From assembly GCA_040768445.1 (NCBI GenBank), contig JAXGMV010000001.1, positions 1,054,001 through 1,118,000 of the forward strand: 64,000 nt of DNA, given 5' to 3'. The notes below the pieces were generated by a model that was not told the DNA's origin, did not search any database, and was given only the letters and a program-made list of their open reading frames with translations. Below are positions 1 through 7,423 of this stretch, piece after piece (the first letter of the stretch is position 1; every line of letters starts with the position of its first letter). This DNA comes from JAXGMV01 sp040768445. GTDB lineage: Bacteria; Chloroflexota; Anaerolineae; Anaerolineales; Anaerolineaceae. A program made the translations under genes and the position numbers.

Positions 1-309
1 GAACCAGGGCAGGTAGCGGGTGATCGGGTCATCCAGCCCCAGCCTGCCGGAATCGCGCAGCTGCACGATCGAGGTGGCCGTGAAGAGCTTGGAGATGGAA
101 GCGATGCGGTACAACGTGCTGGAGGAAGCCGGCACCTTGTTGGCGATATCGGCATAGCCGTAGGAGCCGGTCCAGACCAGCTCCTGGTCAACCACGATGC
201 CGGCGGAGAGGCCGGGCTGGTCGTCCAGCAGGTGGCGGGCGGCAATCCACTCGGAGAGCACATCAATGGCGGACTGAACAGATGGGGTCATTAGAAATCG
301 TGAGGACAT
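1..309 (-). CDS. Serine hydrolase, beta-lactamase/PBP4* fold (N-terminal part)
   Basis: The N-terminal 103 codons of a class C beta-lactamase-like serine hydrolase are present; the gene runs off the left edge. The S-x-x-K motif appears as SISK inside IASISKLFTATSIVQL, and the following GLDDPITRYLP is typical of the family. In this family the Ser acylates an ester, amide or D-amino acid peptide and Lys is the general base; the substrate cannot be told. I chose the ATG at 309 because AAAGG lies 11 nt upstream; an in-frame ATG at 291 is the alternative. Two complete relatives lie at 51.2-54.2 kb. The family call is firm, the function open. Confidence 0.85.
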   Translation of the reverse strand, partial: MSSRFLMTPSVQSAIDVLSEWIAARHLLDDQPGLSAGIVVDQELVWTGSYGYADIANKVPASSSTLYRIASISKLFTATSIVQLRDSGRLGLDDPITRYLPWF

Positions 310-454
310 GGGTTGGGTTACCTTTCTCAATAAGTGATCGGGTGTTGTTCCTACATTTGATTGTAGCAAAGCAGGGATACCTGTCAATGCAAACAGGCTG
401 GTCAACTGGTGCCTGTGGGGGTATGATTTATGATGGTTATCAAAGGAGGCAAGG

Positions 455-784
455 ATGAATACGATCATTGTGACCACCGGTGCAGAAGTGGCCGGTTATG
501 AAATTGCAGCGTATTTGGGGGTGGTGCGCGGCATCGTGGTGCGGGCACCGAACATTGCCCAGGGTCTGGTGGGCGGATTGAAACAGTTCATCGGTGGGAA
601 CATTTCTGAGTACGCCGAAGTGTGCGAGAGCGCCCGGGCGGACGCCTACCGGTTGATGGTGCAGCATGCGCAGGAGATGCAGGCAGATGCCGTGATTGGT
701 ATGCGCTACGATGCCACCGAGTTCATGCAGGGGGCTACCGAGGTGCTGGCGTACGGCACGGCTGTGAGGGTGAGAAAGATTTAG
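455..784 (+). CDS. ybjQ: YbjQ/UPF0145 family protein
   Basis: A 109-residue protein of the YbjQ (UPF0145) family, which forms small oligomeric domains sometimes annotated as heavy-metal binding but has no proven function. The family signature is visible: TTGAEVAGYEI at the start, the GLVGGLKQFIGG turn near residue 42-53, and a C-terminal ADAVIGMRYDAT followed by LAYGTAVRV. A strong AAAGGAGG ribosome-binding site sits just upstream and a candidate -10 (TATGAT, 422-427) precedes it. It is convergent with the ABC transporter genes that follow. A degenerate second copy of its 3' part is found at 6462-6518. Confidence 0.88.
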   Translation: MNTIIVTTGAEVAGYEIAAYLGVVRGIVVRAPNIAQGLVGGLKQFIGGNISEYAEVCESARADAYRLMVQHAQEMQADAVIGMRYDATEFMQGATEVLAYGTAVRVRKI

Positions 785-901
785 TGAATTGTTGGTCGCT
801 ATAACTTATCACAGTAAAACGTTCTTTCTAATCAAATTAGGTTTTAAGTTAGGTTTAAGAATGTACCTTCTTCCACGAAACTTCTGAGCGTTTTTCCAAA
901 G

Positions 902-1795
902 CTAAATCTCTTTTCTCATGCTTGGATCTAGCAACTCACGCATTGCATCACCAATTAAATTCACTGAAAGAACAACCATCATAATAGCTAAACCTGGGAA
1001 AGTCGCCATCCACCAGCACTGTCGCAAGTAAGTACGTGCTTCCGATAACATAGATCCCCATTCAGGTGTCGGAGGTTGAGCACCTAAACCAAGAAAACTT
1101 AATCCTGCAGCAGATAGAATAGCAGTACCAATGTTTACTGTTGATATCACAATGATTGGCGCAATCATATTTGGCAGTATGTGACGGAACATGATTGAAA
1201 AATTTTTAACCCCAATGCACAGTGCTGCTGTAATGTATTCGTTAGTTTTGACCTGTAAAACGGACCCACGGGCAGTCCTCATATAGGTTGGAATTGTTGA
1301 TATCCCAATTGCTATCATCACATTTTGTAGATTAGGTCCCAATATAGCAATAATCGATATAGCCAACAGTGTGCCAGGAAACGCAAGCATAAGATCAGTC
1401 ATGCGCATCAACACTGCATCAACAACACCTCCATAAAAACCAGCAATAACACCAAAAAAAGTGCCAAATATCATTGCAATGGCAACTGCTACTAGGCCTA
1501 CAGTTAATGATATTCTTGACCCAAATATGACTCGACTGAAAATATCCCTTCCCAGGTTATCTGTTCCGAAAATGTGCATAGCTGATGGCGGAGCTTTTGT
1601 CCTGTCCCGAAACAATTCTAAGGGGTCATAAGGGGCAATTTGCTCAGAAAATATTGCAACAACTATGAACATAAGAATAATCACGAGTCCAACTATCATG
1701 CCAGGGTATAAATAGGCAATCCTTTGTATATTTTGATTTAATGTTGCTCTGCGTTTGACTGGGTTCGTTATCAAATTTGCTGGCATCTTAGTCAT
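902..1795 (-). CDS. dppC: Dipeptide/oligopeptide ABC transporter permease, DppC type
   Basis: A 297-residue inner-membrane permease of the DppC/OppC family with about six membrane spans. The N-terminal extension carries the family pattern FGTDNLGRDIFSRVIFGSR (around 75-95), and the EAA loop that contacts the ATPase is near residue 190-215 (EYITAALCIGVKNFSIMFRHILPN). The start codon overlaps the end of the upstream DppB gene by 8 nt, with GAGG inside that gene as ribosome-binding site, so the two are translationally coupled. The gene is visibly AT-richer than the csp and thioesterase regions. No ATP-binding subunit follows it; the next gene is ybjQ on the other strand. Confidence 0.93.
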   Translation of the reverse strand: MTKMPANLITNPVKRRATLNQNIQRIAYLYPGMIVGLVIILMFIVVAIFSEQIAPYDPLELFRDRTKAPPSAMHIFGTDNLGRDIFSRVIFGSRISLTVGLVAVAIAMIFGTFFGVIAGFYGGVVDAVLMRMTDLMLAFPGTLLAISIIAILGPNLQNVMIAIGISTIPTYMRTARGSVLQVKTNEYITAALCIGVKNFSIMFRHILPNMIAPIIVISTVNIGTAILSAAGLSFLGLGAQPPTPEWGSMLSEARTYLRQCWWMATFPGLAIMMVVLSVNLIGDAMRELLDPSMRKEI

Positions 1796-2708
1796 AACGT
1801 ATCCTCGGGTCTAATATTGCATATGTAATATCGGTTAATAAGTTTACAAAGACGTAAATACAAGCAATTAATAAAACTGTACCTTGAACTTGTGGAAAGT
1901 CTCTAGCCATGATAGCGTTAATTGTGAAACGACCTAAGCCTGGCCGCGCAAAAACGGTTTCAGTAATAAAGGCACCTGAAAGTAATCCTCCAAACTGAAG
2001 TCCAATTATGGTTATCACTGGAATGAAAGCGTTTCTTAACGCATGTCTAATCAGGATTATCGTCTCTTTTAAGCCTTTTGATCTAGCAGTCCTGATGTAA
2101 TCGCGTCCTAATTCCTCTAAAACACTTGACCTTGTCATTCTAGTAATAACAGCCATTGCAGGAAGTCCAAGTGTTACAGCAGGAAGAATGAGCGCTTTCA
2201 ATCCATCACCTTTAATGGGCAGCCAGTTTAAGGTGAGGGAGAATATTAAAATAAAAATCAGTCCAGACCAGAAAACAGGCATTGATAAACCAATAAGTGA
2301 TACTGAAGTAATAAAAGTCTGAAGCCATGGTTGTTTAACAACTGCAGCCATTACCCCCATGGTTACCCCAAAAATTACAGCAATTAATTCAGCTGCTATT
2401 GTCAACTCAATAGTGCTTGGAATCATCTCAGCAATTTCTTCAACGACTGGTCTCCTGCTTCTTATTGACGTCCCTAAGTCTCCTTGCAGCGCATCAGTAA
2501 ACCAGTTTAGAAATTGTATGTGTGCTGGACGATCTAGGCCTAGCTCGTGACGGATCCTCTCAATATCAGCCGCTGTTGCTCCTCGGTCTCCAAGCATTAA
2601 CACGACAGGATCACCTGGAGTGAGATAGATCATAGAAAAAGTTAAGATAGCTACTCCAATTATGACAAGGATAGTTTGAAGTAATCTCTGGATAATGTAT
2701 CTGGTCAT
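1788..2708 (-). CDS. dppB: Dipeptide/oligopeptide ABC transporter permease, DppB type
   Basis: A 306-residue permease of the DppB/OppB family: MTRYIIQRLLQTILVIIGVAILTF forms the first span, LTPGDPVVLMLGD follows, and the EAA loop (RDYIRTARSKGLKETIILIRHALRN) lies near 210-235. It should form a heterodimeric channel with the adjacent DppC and receive peptide, or possibly nickel or sugar, from the lipoprotein upstream. AAGG lies 6 nt before the ATG. It is separated from the binding-protein gene by a strong hairpin, which may reduce its expression relative to the binding protein. Confidence 0.93.
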   Translation of the reverse strand: MTRYIIQRLLQTILVIIGVAILTFSMIYLTPGDPVVLMLGDRGATAADIERIRHELGLDRPAHIQFLNWFTDALQGDLGTSIRSRRPVVEEIAEMIPSTIELTIAAELIAVIFGVTMGVMAAVVKQPWLQTFITSVSLIGLSMPVFWSGLIFILIFSLTLNWLPIKGDGLKALILPAVTLGLPAMAVITRMTRSSVLEELGRDYIRTARSKGLKETIILIRHALRNAFIPVITIIGLQFGGLLSGAFITETVFARPGLGRFTINAIMARDFPQVQGTVLLIACIYVFVNLLTDITYAILDPRIRYD

Positions 2709-2747
2709 AGCTTACCTTTTAATTAGAAAAAATTAATAAAACACTTT

Positions 2748-2781
2748 ATTAGGGCTATCAATTTTCTTTGACAGCCCTAAT
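2748..2781 (-). terminator. Intercistronic hairpin between binding-protein and permease genes
   Basis: ATTAGGGCT and AGCCCTAAT form a perfect 9-bp stem, extended by a partly paired TCA/TGA region, about 30 nt after the binding-protein stop codon. The run after the stem on the minus strand is AT-rich but not a clean U-tract. It fits an attenuating or mRNA-stabilising hairpin that gives more binding protein than permease, which is common in binding-protein-dependent operons. Confidence 0.55.
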
Positions 2782-2812
2782 ATTGTATTGTTTCAATGGC
2801 TATTTATTGTTT

Positions 2813-4531
2813 TTATTTTTCCAAGTACGTATCAAACAAAATCAGATAAGCATCTGGATGCATCGTTGTATCTTTAACCCACGGCTGTAGTGCTACGTAG
2901 TAGGTATTACTCCAAATAGGTACCCACAGGTATTCATCGATGATCTTTTTCTGGATATCAATCAATAACTCTTGTCTTTCATCCCAGTTAACTAAGACCA
3001 TTGATTCTTCGATCATTGCATCCAAGTCAGGATCTTTGTAGTGACTGTGGGCTAAACCTGTGCCAATATTTTTTGAGTGGAACCACAAATCAAAAATTCC
3101 AGGTGTAAGATATGTATAACCCATGACATCAACGGAATGTTCACCAGCCATTAATTTTTCAAGTAATGTGCCAAATTCAAATGACTGGATTTCCATTTTG
3201 ATTCCTAACTCAGCGAGGTCAGACTGAACCAGTTGCAATGATGCTGTCCAGGTGTCTATTGGGGCAGTGTAGGTTGTGAATTCAAATGGCTTACCGTCTT
3301 TTTCTCTCATTCCAGATGTTTCGTTCAAAACCCAGCCCGCCTCATCAAGTAATTGAGCCGCTTTCTCTGGGTCATACCCTGGAGAATAATCTTCTACACC
3401 CTCCCAATAACCTCTTATAGTAGGTGGAAGTGGTCCATATGCCACTTTACCAAATCCCTCAAGTACTATATCAACAATCGATTCTTTGTTAACAGCATAA
3501 TTTAAGGCTTCCCTAACCTTGATATCATCAAAAGGTGGTTTTTGGACATTAAACTCCATAAAAAATCCAACACCTTTACGATCATAAGTCAGGAATTCAT
3601 ACTCTCCAAGATCCATCATCCATTGTATATCGGATGGTGAGAGACCCAATGACTCCAATTCTCCATTTTCAAATGCCGCCTGTGCAGTTGCCGATTCACC
3701 AATTATGTTGTAGATAACTTCATCCAAGTAAACAGGACCAGCATGCGCATAGGAAGGCCCCCAATTATAGTCAGGGTTTTTGACCAATGTAATACTTGAC
3801 GCACTAACCCAATCCTTGAACATGAAAGGCCCTGTGCTCACGGGATTTCGGCCAATGTCATCACCATATTTTTCTAACGCAGCTGGACTTATAGGCAACA
3901 AACGACCAGTATCTGTCAGGTTCTCTTCAAAGTCAGCATTTGGTTTTTCCAGGGTGATAGAAAAATTGTAATCATCTATCACTTCAATGTTTGCCACTTC
4001 ACCTAAGAGTGATCCTGCAATCGGCGATGCAGTTTCAGGAGCAATTGCCCTTTGAAATGTTTTTACATAAGCCTCAGCATTTAATGCCGTACCATCATGA
4101 AACTTAACATCCTCTCTTAATTTGAAAGTCCAGGTTAAGCCGTCCTCTGAAACACTCCACTCAGTAGCTAAGCCAGGTAAATAGTCATTATTTAATCCCT
4201 TAAATATCAGCGGGTCACCGATCAATCTTAAGATGCCAGCGCTGACCGCTGCTGAACTTTTGTGTGGGTCAAGCGTATCAGGCTCTTCAGATATTTGCAA
4301 TCGATATGTCCCGCCCTTTATTACTGTTTCTACAGGAGCTTCTGTTGCTGCTGCAGGTGCTTCAGTGGCAGCGGATGGTGCTTCAGTGGCAGGAGCTGCT
4401 TCAGTTACGGCAGCTGGTGCTTCAGTTGCAGCAGATGGTGCTTCAGGTGATGAAGTCTCTTCAACCGGAGTAGTACACCCAGTCAAAATGATCATCAAAA
4501 TTACAATCATAGAAAATATTCGTGATTTCAC
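2813..4531 (-). CDS. Extracellular solute-binding lipoprotein, family 5 (peptide/nickel type)
   Basis: A 572-residue family 5 solute-binding protein of a Dpp/Opp-type importer. The GTG at 4531 is preferred because AAGGAGG lies 5 nt before it and it starts a proper lipoprotein signal ending in ILTGC (lipobox). A linker of about 55 residues made of repeated EAPSAATEAPAA-like units tethers the domain to the membrane. The folded part begins with GGTYRLQISEEPDTLDPHKS and contains the family 5 pattern around LREDVKFHDGTALNAEAYVKTF. The ligand is unknown. The gene is AT-rich and heads an operon with the two permeases; an inverted repeat with a shared promoter block lies upstream. Confidence 0.92.
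   Translation of the reverse strand: MKSRIFSMIVILMIILTGCTTPVEETSSPEAPSAATEAPAAVTEAAPATEAPSAATEAPAAATEAPVETVIKGGTYRLQISEEPDTLDPHKSSAAVSAGILRLIGDPLIFKGLNNDYLPGLATEWSVSEDGLTWTFKLREDVKFHDGTALNAEAYVKTFQRAIAPETASPIAGSLLGEVANIEVIDDYNFSITLEKPNADFEENLTDTGRLLPISPAALEKYGDDIGRNPVSTGPFMFKDWVSASSITLVKNPDYNWGPSYAHAGPVYLDEVIYNIIGESATAQAAFENGELESLGLSPSDIQWMMDLGEYEFLTYDRKGVGFFMEFNVQKPPFDDIKVREALNYAVNKESIVDIVLEGFGKVAYGPLPPTIRGYWEGVEDYSPGYDPEKAAQLLDEAGWVLNETSGMREKDGKPFEFTTYTAPIDTWTASLQLVQSDLAELGIKMEIQSFEFGTLLEKLMAGEHSVDVMGYTYLTPGIFDLWFHSKNIGTGLAHSHYKDPDLDAMIEESMVLVNWDERQELLIDIQKKIIDEYLWVPIWSNTYYVALQPWVKDTTMHPDAYLILFDTYLEK
4330..4455 (-). repeat. Low-complexity coding repeat (Ala/Thr/Pro/Glu linker)
   Basis: Within the binding-protein gene, imperfect tandem units encoding variations of ATEAPAA and ATEAPSA recur about six times. 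They form the flexible linker between the lipidated Cys and the ligand-binding domain. Such tracts can change length by slippage. Confidence 0.8.
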
Positions 4532-4561
4532 ACTACCCTCCTTGATTAACTGATTTGATTG

Positions 4562-4593
4562 AGTAAATATTTTATACCTGACAAAGGTATAAA
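4562..4593 (-). promoter_or_regulatory. Inverted repeat with candidate -10 upstream of the binding protein
   Basis: TTTATACC (4571-4578) and GGTATAAA (4586-4593) form an 8-bp inverted repeat about 40 nt before the GTG start. On the minus strand it contains TATAAA, a plausible -10. The 16-bp block 4562-4577 is identical to 6368-6383, upstream of the DUF234 ATPase gene, so the two genes may share a promoter type or regulator. Confidence 0.45.
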
Positions 4594-4813
4594 TAACGCC
4601 AGCCAATGTTACCGATAAAAAATTTCTGAATGTTCGTTAATAATAGATCTTTGCTCTGTTAGTTAAGAGCGTTTGCGATATCGATAAATTCGGGGGCAAA
4701 ATGCAATTGTATTTTGCCTCTATAAACCCCTACCAGTAAATACAATTTTCAATTGTCTTACTATTATTATAGATATAATTCAGTTATTGTAAAGTAAAAA
4801 AATCATTATGAAA

Positions 4814-4918
4814 ATAAAGAAATCCGCCGGCACAGTGCCGGCGGATTTTTGAGTTGTCTGAGTGGTATTCTCTTAGAGGATGATGACGCCGGCGGCTTGC
4901 AGGCCTTTTTGGCCGGCT
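4814..4918 (-). repeat. 105-bp direct repeat, copy 1 (csp 3' end plus terminator)
   Basis: This block matches 6527-6631 over 105 bp with two differences that I can count. It carries the last codons and stop of the cold-shock gene plus its terminator hairpin. The two copies flank the DUF234 ATPase gene on both sides. Confidence 0.92.
4820..4851. terminator. Rho-independent terminator (copy 1)
   Basis: AATCCGCCGGCA pairs with TGCCGGCGGATT around a 2-3 nt loop, with T-runs on either side, so it can act in both directions. Here it would end transcription of the ATPase gene. Confidence 0.8.
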
Positions 4919-4926
4919 ATTTCAAC
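4873..4926 (-). pseudogene. Remnant of cold-shock protein gene 3' end
   Basis: Read on the minus strand, this encodes a tail matching the end of the intact cold-shock protein (AGQKGLQAA then VIIL and stop TAA at 4873-4875). Homology ends just after the ATPase stop codon, where a 3-nt difference appears. There is no start and no cold-shock box, so it is a dead fragment that may still serve as transcription terminator for the ATPase gene. Confidence 0.8.
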
Positions 4927-6336
4927 CTACTGCATGTCTACAAGTGACGCCACTGTATATAACCCTATTCCTTCGGCCTTCGCTATTTCTTCCAGTGCGG
5001 GTGTAAATCCAGTACGCGCAAATAAGGCGAACCGCACATTCTGAAGGTCGTATTCCTTGATCAAACTTTGCGACTTTTGTTTGAGGTCGTCCAAAACAGC
5101 CGTGCCTACTGGATTGACAGACCACTTGCACTCGCCAAATAACGCAGCTTTCTCTGTTTGATTGATGGCCAGCACATCGATCTCAGCATTTCGGTCCCAC
5201 CAACCGCCAATGCGGTCGGGGAGAAAGGCTAGACGGCCCGTTTGTGCCAGCCGGGCTGTGAAGGCAATTGCAGCCTCTTCAAAGGCACCAGACACAAAAT
5301 GATCCAGGTCTGGCAGAATGCGTTGTTTCAGAACCGCATCAGCCAGGCCAAGGTCCAGCCCGCTTTGATTAGGATGAACATAGCGAAACCAAAACCGCAA
5401 GAAATGATCATCGATTTGGTAGATCCCTTTTTTACTCTTTTCGGGCTGGTTTTCAGTTGCCGGCACACGCCGGGTGATCAAGCGCATCTGCTGTAGAATA
5501 TCCAAATAGCGTGAAACGGCGTTTACTTCACCCACTCCGGATGCCTGCGTGATTTCATTCAAACGCGTTCGCCCTTGCGCAATCGCGCGTAAAATTGAGA
5601 AGTAATTGCGCGGTTCACGCAGTTCTTCCATTAATAGCAAGCGCGGTTCATTGAACAGGGTGCCTGTATGCGCATCTAAAATGTGCTGGCGGATATTGGA
5701 AAAAACATCCTGTTTGTCACTAAAAGTACGCAGATAGTAAGGCATCCCACCTAAAACAGCCCAGGCTAAAAACTGTTCTTCATGGGAGTAATGGGGAAAG
5801 AACAACGAAGATGAAGGCAAATCTAATGGCTGCAGAAGAGTACTGGCTGTCCGTCGGCCGTAAAGGGGAGCCTGGTAGCCTAAGACCTCTGTTTCCATCA
5901 TGCCAATGTAGGAACCACATAATACCAGCATCAGTTTCGTATTTTTTAGAGTTTCATCCCACACTTTCTGCAAAATCGACGGTATGGCTTTGTTGCCGCT
6001 GATAAGGTAGGTGAATTCATCCAGGATAACCAAAGGGCGCGGCTCAACGGGTAAATCGGCCAGCGCCTGGAATGCAGCATCCCAGGAAGGAAAGGTGAAT
6101 CCAGCGGGCGCTTCAGAGTGATTGAATCCGTAGATCTGCCGGGAAAAAGTTGTAAGCTGTTCGGCATCACTACTGAGTGTAGCGATGAAGAAGATGTGTG
6201 GTTTGTCAGCACAAAATGCGCGCAGCAGCTCGGTCTTTCCCACCCGCCGACGTCCATAAAGAACAAATAATTCAGCACGATCCGAGCTGTAGAGCTGGCT
6301 TAACAGGCCTAATTCAGCGTTTCGGTTGATGAACAT
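4927..6336 (-). CDS. Archaeal-type ATPase with DUF234 C-terminal domain
   Basis: A 469-residue protein of the archaeal ATPase family. The N-terminal AAA-like domain has a Walker A loop GRRRVGKTE (about 27-35) and Walker B PLVILDEFTYL (about 110-120). A winged-helix part follows (around 260-320) and then a DUF234 domain that resembles restriction-type nucleases (ALFGECKWS near residue 400). I chose the ATG at 6336 because GGAGGT sits 6 nt upstream; a longer reading frame adds only AT-rich palindrome sequence. Members are usually stand-alone mobile or defence-linked genes of unknown role. The gene sits alone between two copies of the csp 3' end, which suggests it was inserted. Confidence 0.85.
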   Translation of the reverse strand: MFINRNAELGLLSQLYSSDRAELFVLYGRRRVGKTELLRAFCADKPHIFFIATLSSDAEQLTTFSRQIYGFNHSEAPAGFTFPSWDAAFQALADLPVEPRPLVILDEFTYLISGNKAIPSILQKVWDETLKNTKLMLVLCGSYIGMMETEVLGYQAPLYGRRTASTLLQPLDLPSSSLFFPHYSHEEQFLAWAVLGGMPYYLRTFSDKQDVFSNIRQHILDAHTGTLFNEPRLLLMEELREPRNYFSILRAIAQGRTRLNEITQASGVGEVNAVSRYLDILQQMRLITRRVPATENQPEKSKKGIYQIDDHFLRFWFRYVHPNQSGLDLGLADAVLKQRILPDLDHFVSGAFEEAAIAFTARLAQTGRLAFLPDRIGGWWDRNAEIDVLAINQTEKAALFGECKWSVNPVGTAVLDDLKQKSQSLIKEYDLQNVRFALFARTGFTPALEEIAKAEGIGLYTVASLVDMQ

Positions 6337-6371
6337 TTGTATACCTCCAGCAGCGTGCCAAGTCGATAGTA

Positions 6372-6420
6372 AATATTTTATACTAATTACGATTATTATA
6401 ATCGTGATTAGTAAAATATT
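6372..6420. promoter_or_regulatory. 49-bp near-perfect palindrome upstream of the DUF234 ATPase
   Basis: Arms ACTAATTACGATTAT (6382-6396) and ATAATCGTGATTAGT (6398-6412) match with one mismatch around 6397, and are extended by AATATTTT and AAAATATT on the outside. On the minus strand it contains TATAAT and TATAAA, so it may combine promoter and operator, for instance for autoregulation. It could also be the end of a mobile unit. Confidence 0.6.
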
Positions 6421-6461
6421 CAATATGCAGCTATTGCTTGTGGATAATAATCCATCCGTGC

Positions 6462-6518
6462 AGGAAATTCAGGCTCATTCCGTGATTGCCATGCGCTGCG
6501 ACGCTGAGGGTGAGAAAG
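6462..6518 (+). pseudogene. Degenerate ybjQ fragment
   Basis: The translated stretch QEIQAHSVIAMRCDA lines up with QEMQADAVIGMRYDA of the intact YbjQ at 455-784. It is followed directly by a match to the last codons of that gene (GAGGGTGAGAAAG), as if about 40 nt between were deleted. There is no proper N-terminus. I read it as the remains of a second ybjQ copy convergent with csp. Confidence 0.6.
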
Positions 6519-6526
6519 GTATCAGT

Positions 6527-6631
6527 ATAAAGAAATCCGCCGGCACACTGCCGGCGGATTTTTGAGTTGTCTGAGTGGTATTCTCTTAGAGGATGATGAC
6601 GCTGGCGGCTTGCAGGCCTTTTTGGCCGGCT
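6527..6631 (-). repeat. 105-bp direct repeat, copy 2 (at the intact csp gene)
   Basis: This is the partner of 4814-4918, covering the functional csp 3' end and its terminator. It is the likely parental copy because the csp gene is complete here. Confidence 0.92.
6533..6563. terminator. Rho-independent terminator of csp
   Basis: AATCCGCCGGCA and TGCCGGCGGATT form a strong GC-rich stem followed by a T-run. It begins about 25 nt beyond the csp stop codon and is symmetric enough to act on both strands. Confidence 0.85.
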
Positions 6632-6795
6632 TCAACAGTGAACTCCACTTTCTGACCTTCTTCGAGCGTGCGGAAGCCGTCGCCCTGGATGGCTGAATAG
6701 TGGACAAAAACATCGGTGTCGCCCTCGCGAGAGAGGAAACCATAGCCCTTGCTATTGTTGAACCACTTGACTGTTCCAATGATACGTTCTGACAT
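6586..6795 (-). CDS. csp: Cold-shock protein, CspA family
   Basis: A 69-residue single cold-shock domain protein. RNP1 is KGYGFLSRE (16-24) and RNP2 is DVFVHYSAI (28-36), giving the nucleic-acid-binding face; the start MSERIIGTVKWFNNSKG is standard. Such proteins act as RNA chaperones that melt mRNA structure. The ATG follows a purine-rich AAGGAAAAGGAAAAG. It lies 43 nt downstream of the RRM protein gene on the same strand and probably shares its transcript, so two RNA-binding proteins are made together. Its 3' end is duplicated at 4814-4918. Confidence 0.96.
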   Translation of the reverse strand: MSERIIGTVKWFNNSKGYGFLSREGDTDVFVHYSAIQGDGFRTLEEGQKVEFTVEAGQKGLQAASVIIL

Positions 6796-6838
6796 TTCTA
6801 CTTTTCCTTTTCCTTCTAAAAAAATTTGTGACAATGCT

Positions 6839-7228
6839 TTAATAGCGTTGTGTTCCACCACGGCGATTACGCTGATCGCCGGTACCGCCACCACCACCGT
6901 AGCCGCCGCGGTTATAACCACCACCACCGCCGCCACCAGGTCGTCTGCCACCGCCGCCGCCAAAGGATCGGCCACTGTCTTCACGCGGACGGGCAATATT
7001 GACACGCAGTTCACGGTTGTCCATCATATAACCGTTGAACATGCTGATTGCCTTTTCAGCCTCAGCCTGTGATGCCATCTCAACAAAGCCGAAGCCCTTA
7101 GATCTCCCGGAGATTCTGTCCATGATGACATCGGAGGAAGTGACCGTGCCAGCCTGGCTGAATAACTCGCGCAATGCTTCTCCTGTTGCTGAGAAGGGGA
7201 GATTGCCAACATATAATTTTGAGTCCAT
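6839..7228 (-). CDS. Glycine-rich RNA-binding protein (RRM)
   Basis: A 129-residue protein with one RNA recognition motif: RNP2 is LYVGNL (5-10) and RNP1 is KGFGFVEM (44-51). It has an arginine/glycine-rich tail (about 86-129) with runs of GGGGG and RGG-like units. Proteins of this type occur in cyanobacteria and other bacteria and are often cold-induced RNA chaperones. A promoter with an extended -10 lies far upstream, giving a leader of over 100 nt, and the csp gene follows. The glycine-rich tail resembles disordered RNA-condensing tails. Confidence 0.93.
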   Translation of the reverse strand: MDSKLYVGNLPFSATGEALRELFSQAGTVTSSDVIMDRISGRSKGFGFVEMASQAEAEKAISMFNGYMMDNRELRVNIARPREDSGRSFGGGGGRRPGGGGGGGYNRGGYGGGGGTGDQRNRRGGTQRY

Positions 7229-7347
7229 TTAGATTGAGGGTTCCTTATTACCCGGGGCCAGTGACGCCCAATTTACTATACTGCCGTGATACTCACTGAT
7301 GCGTACTTCCGACATGAAAACGATGGTCTTTGGTTAAAGACGACCTT

Positions 7348-7356
7348 ATTATATCA
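7348..7356 (-). promoter_or_regulatory. Extended -10 promoter of the RRM-csp unit
   Basis: On the minus strand the site reads TGATATAAT, an extended -10. Transcription would start near 7341, giving a leader of about 112 nt before the RRM start. The leader can fold (GTCTTT and AAAGAC flank a GGTT loop at about 7326-7341). Long structured leaders are typical of cold-regulated genes. There is no good -35 at normal spacing. Confidence 0.5.
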
Positions 7357-7423
7357 TGCCTTTTATGAAGGTGTTAGGTTTTGTCAAGGGGGAAATGCGG
7401 CTTTTTTCTGTTTTTTTGGCAGT

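Larger units (their letters stand above)
4532..4872. other. Intergenic region upstream of the transporter operon
   Basis: This AT-rich stretch holds no credible gene. It contains the inverted repeat at 4571-4593, an imperfect 24-bp palindrome at 4695-4718 (arms GGCAAAAT and ATTTTGCC), and, from 4814, a copy of the cold-shock gene's terminator and 3' end. Confidence 0.7.

Noticed and set aside
4233..4553. Plus-strand open frame opposite the binding-protein linker
   Set aside because: Mirror image of the repetitive Ala/Thr/Pro linker codons; no ribosome-binding site and the real gene is clear on the other strand.
4814..6631. Insertion sequence carrying the ATPase as transposase
   Set aside because: The flanks are direct, not inverted, repeats derived from csp, and the protein is an archaeal-type ATPase with DUF234, not a transposase.
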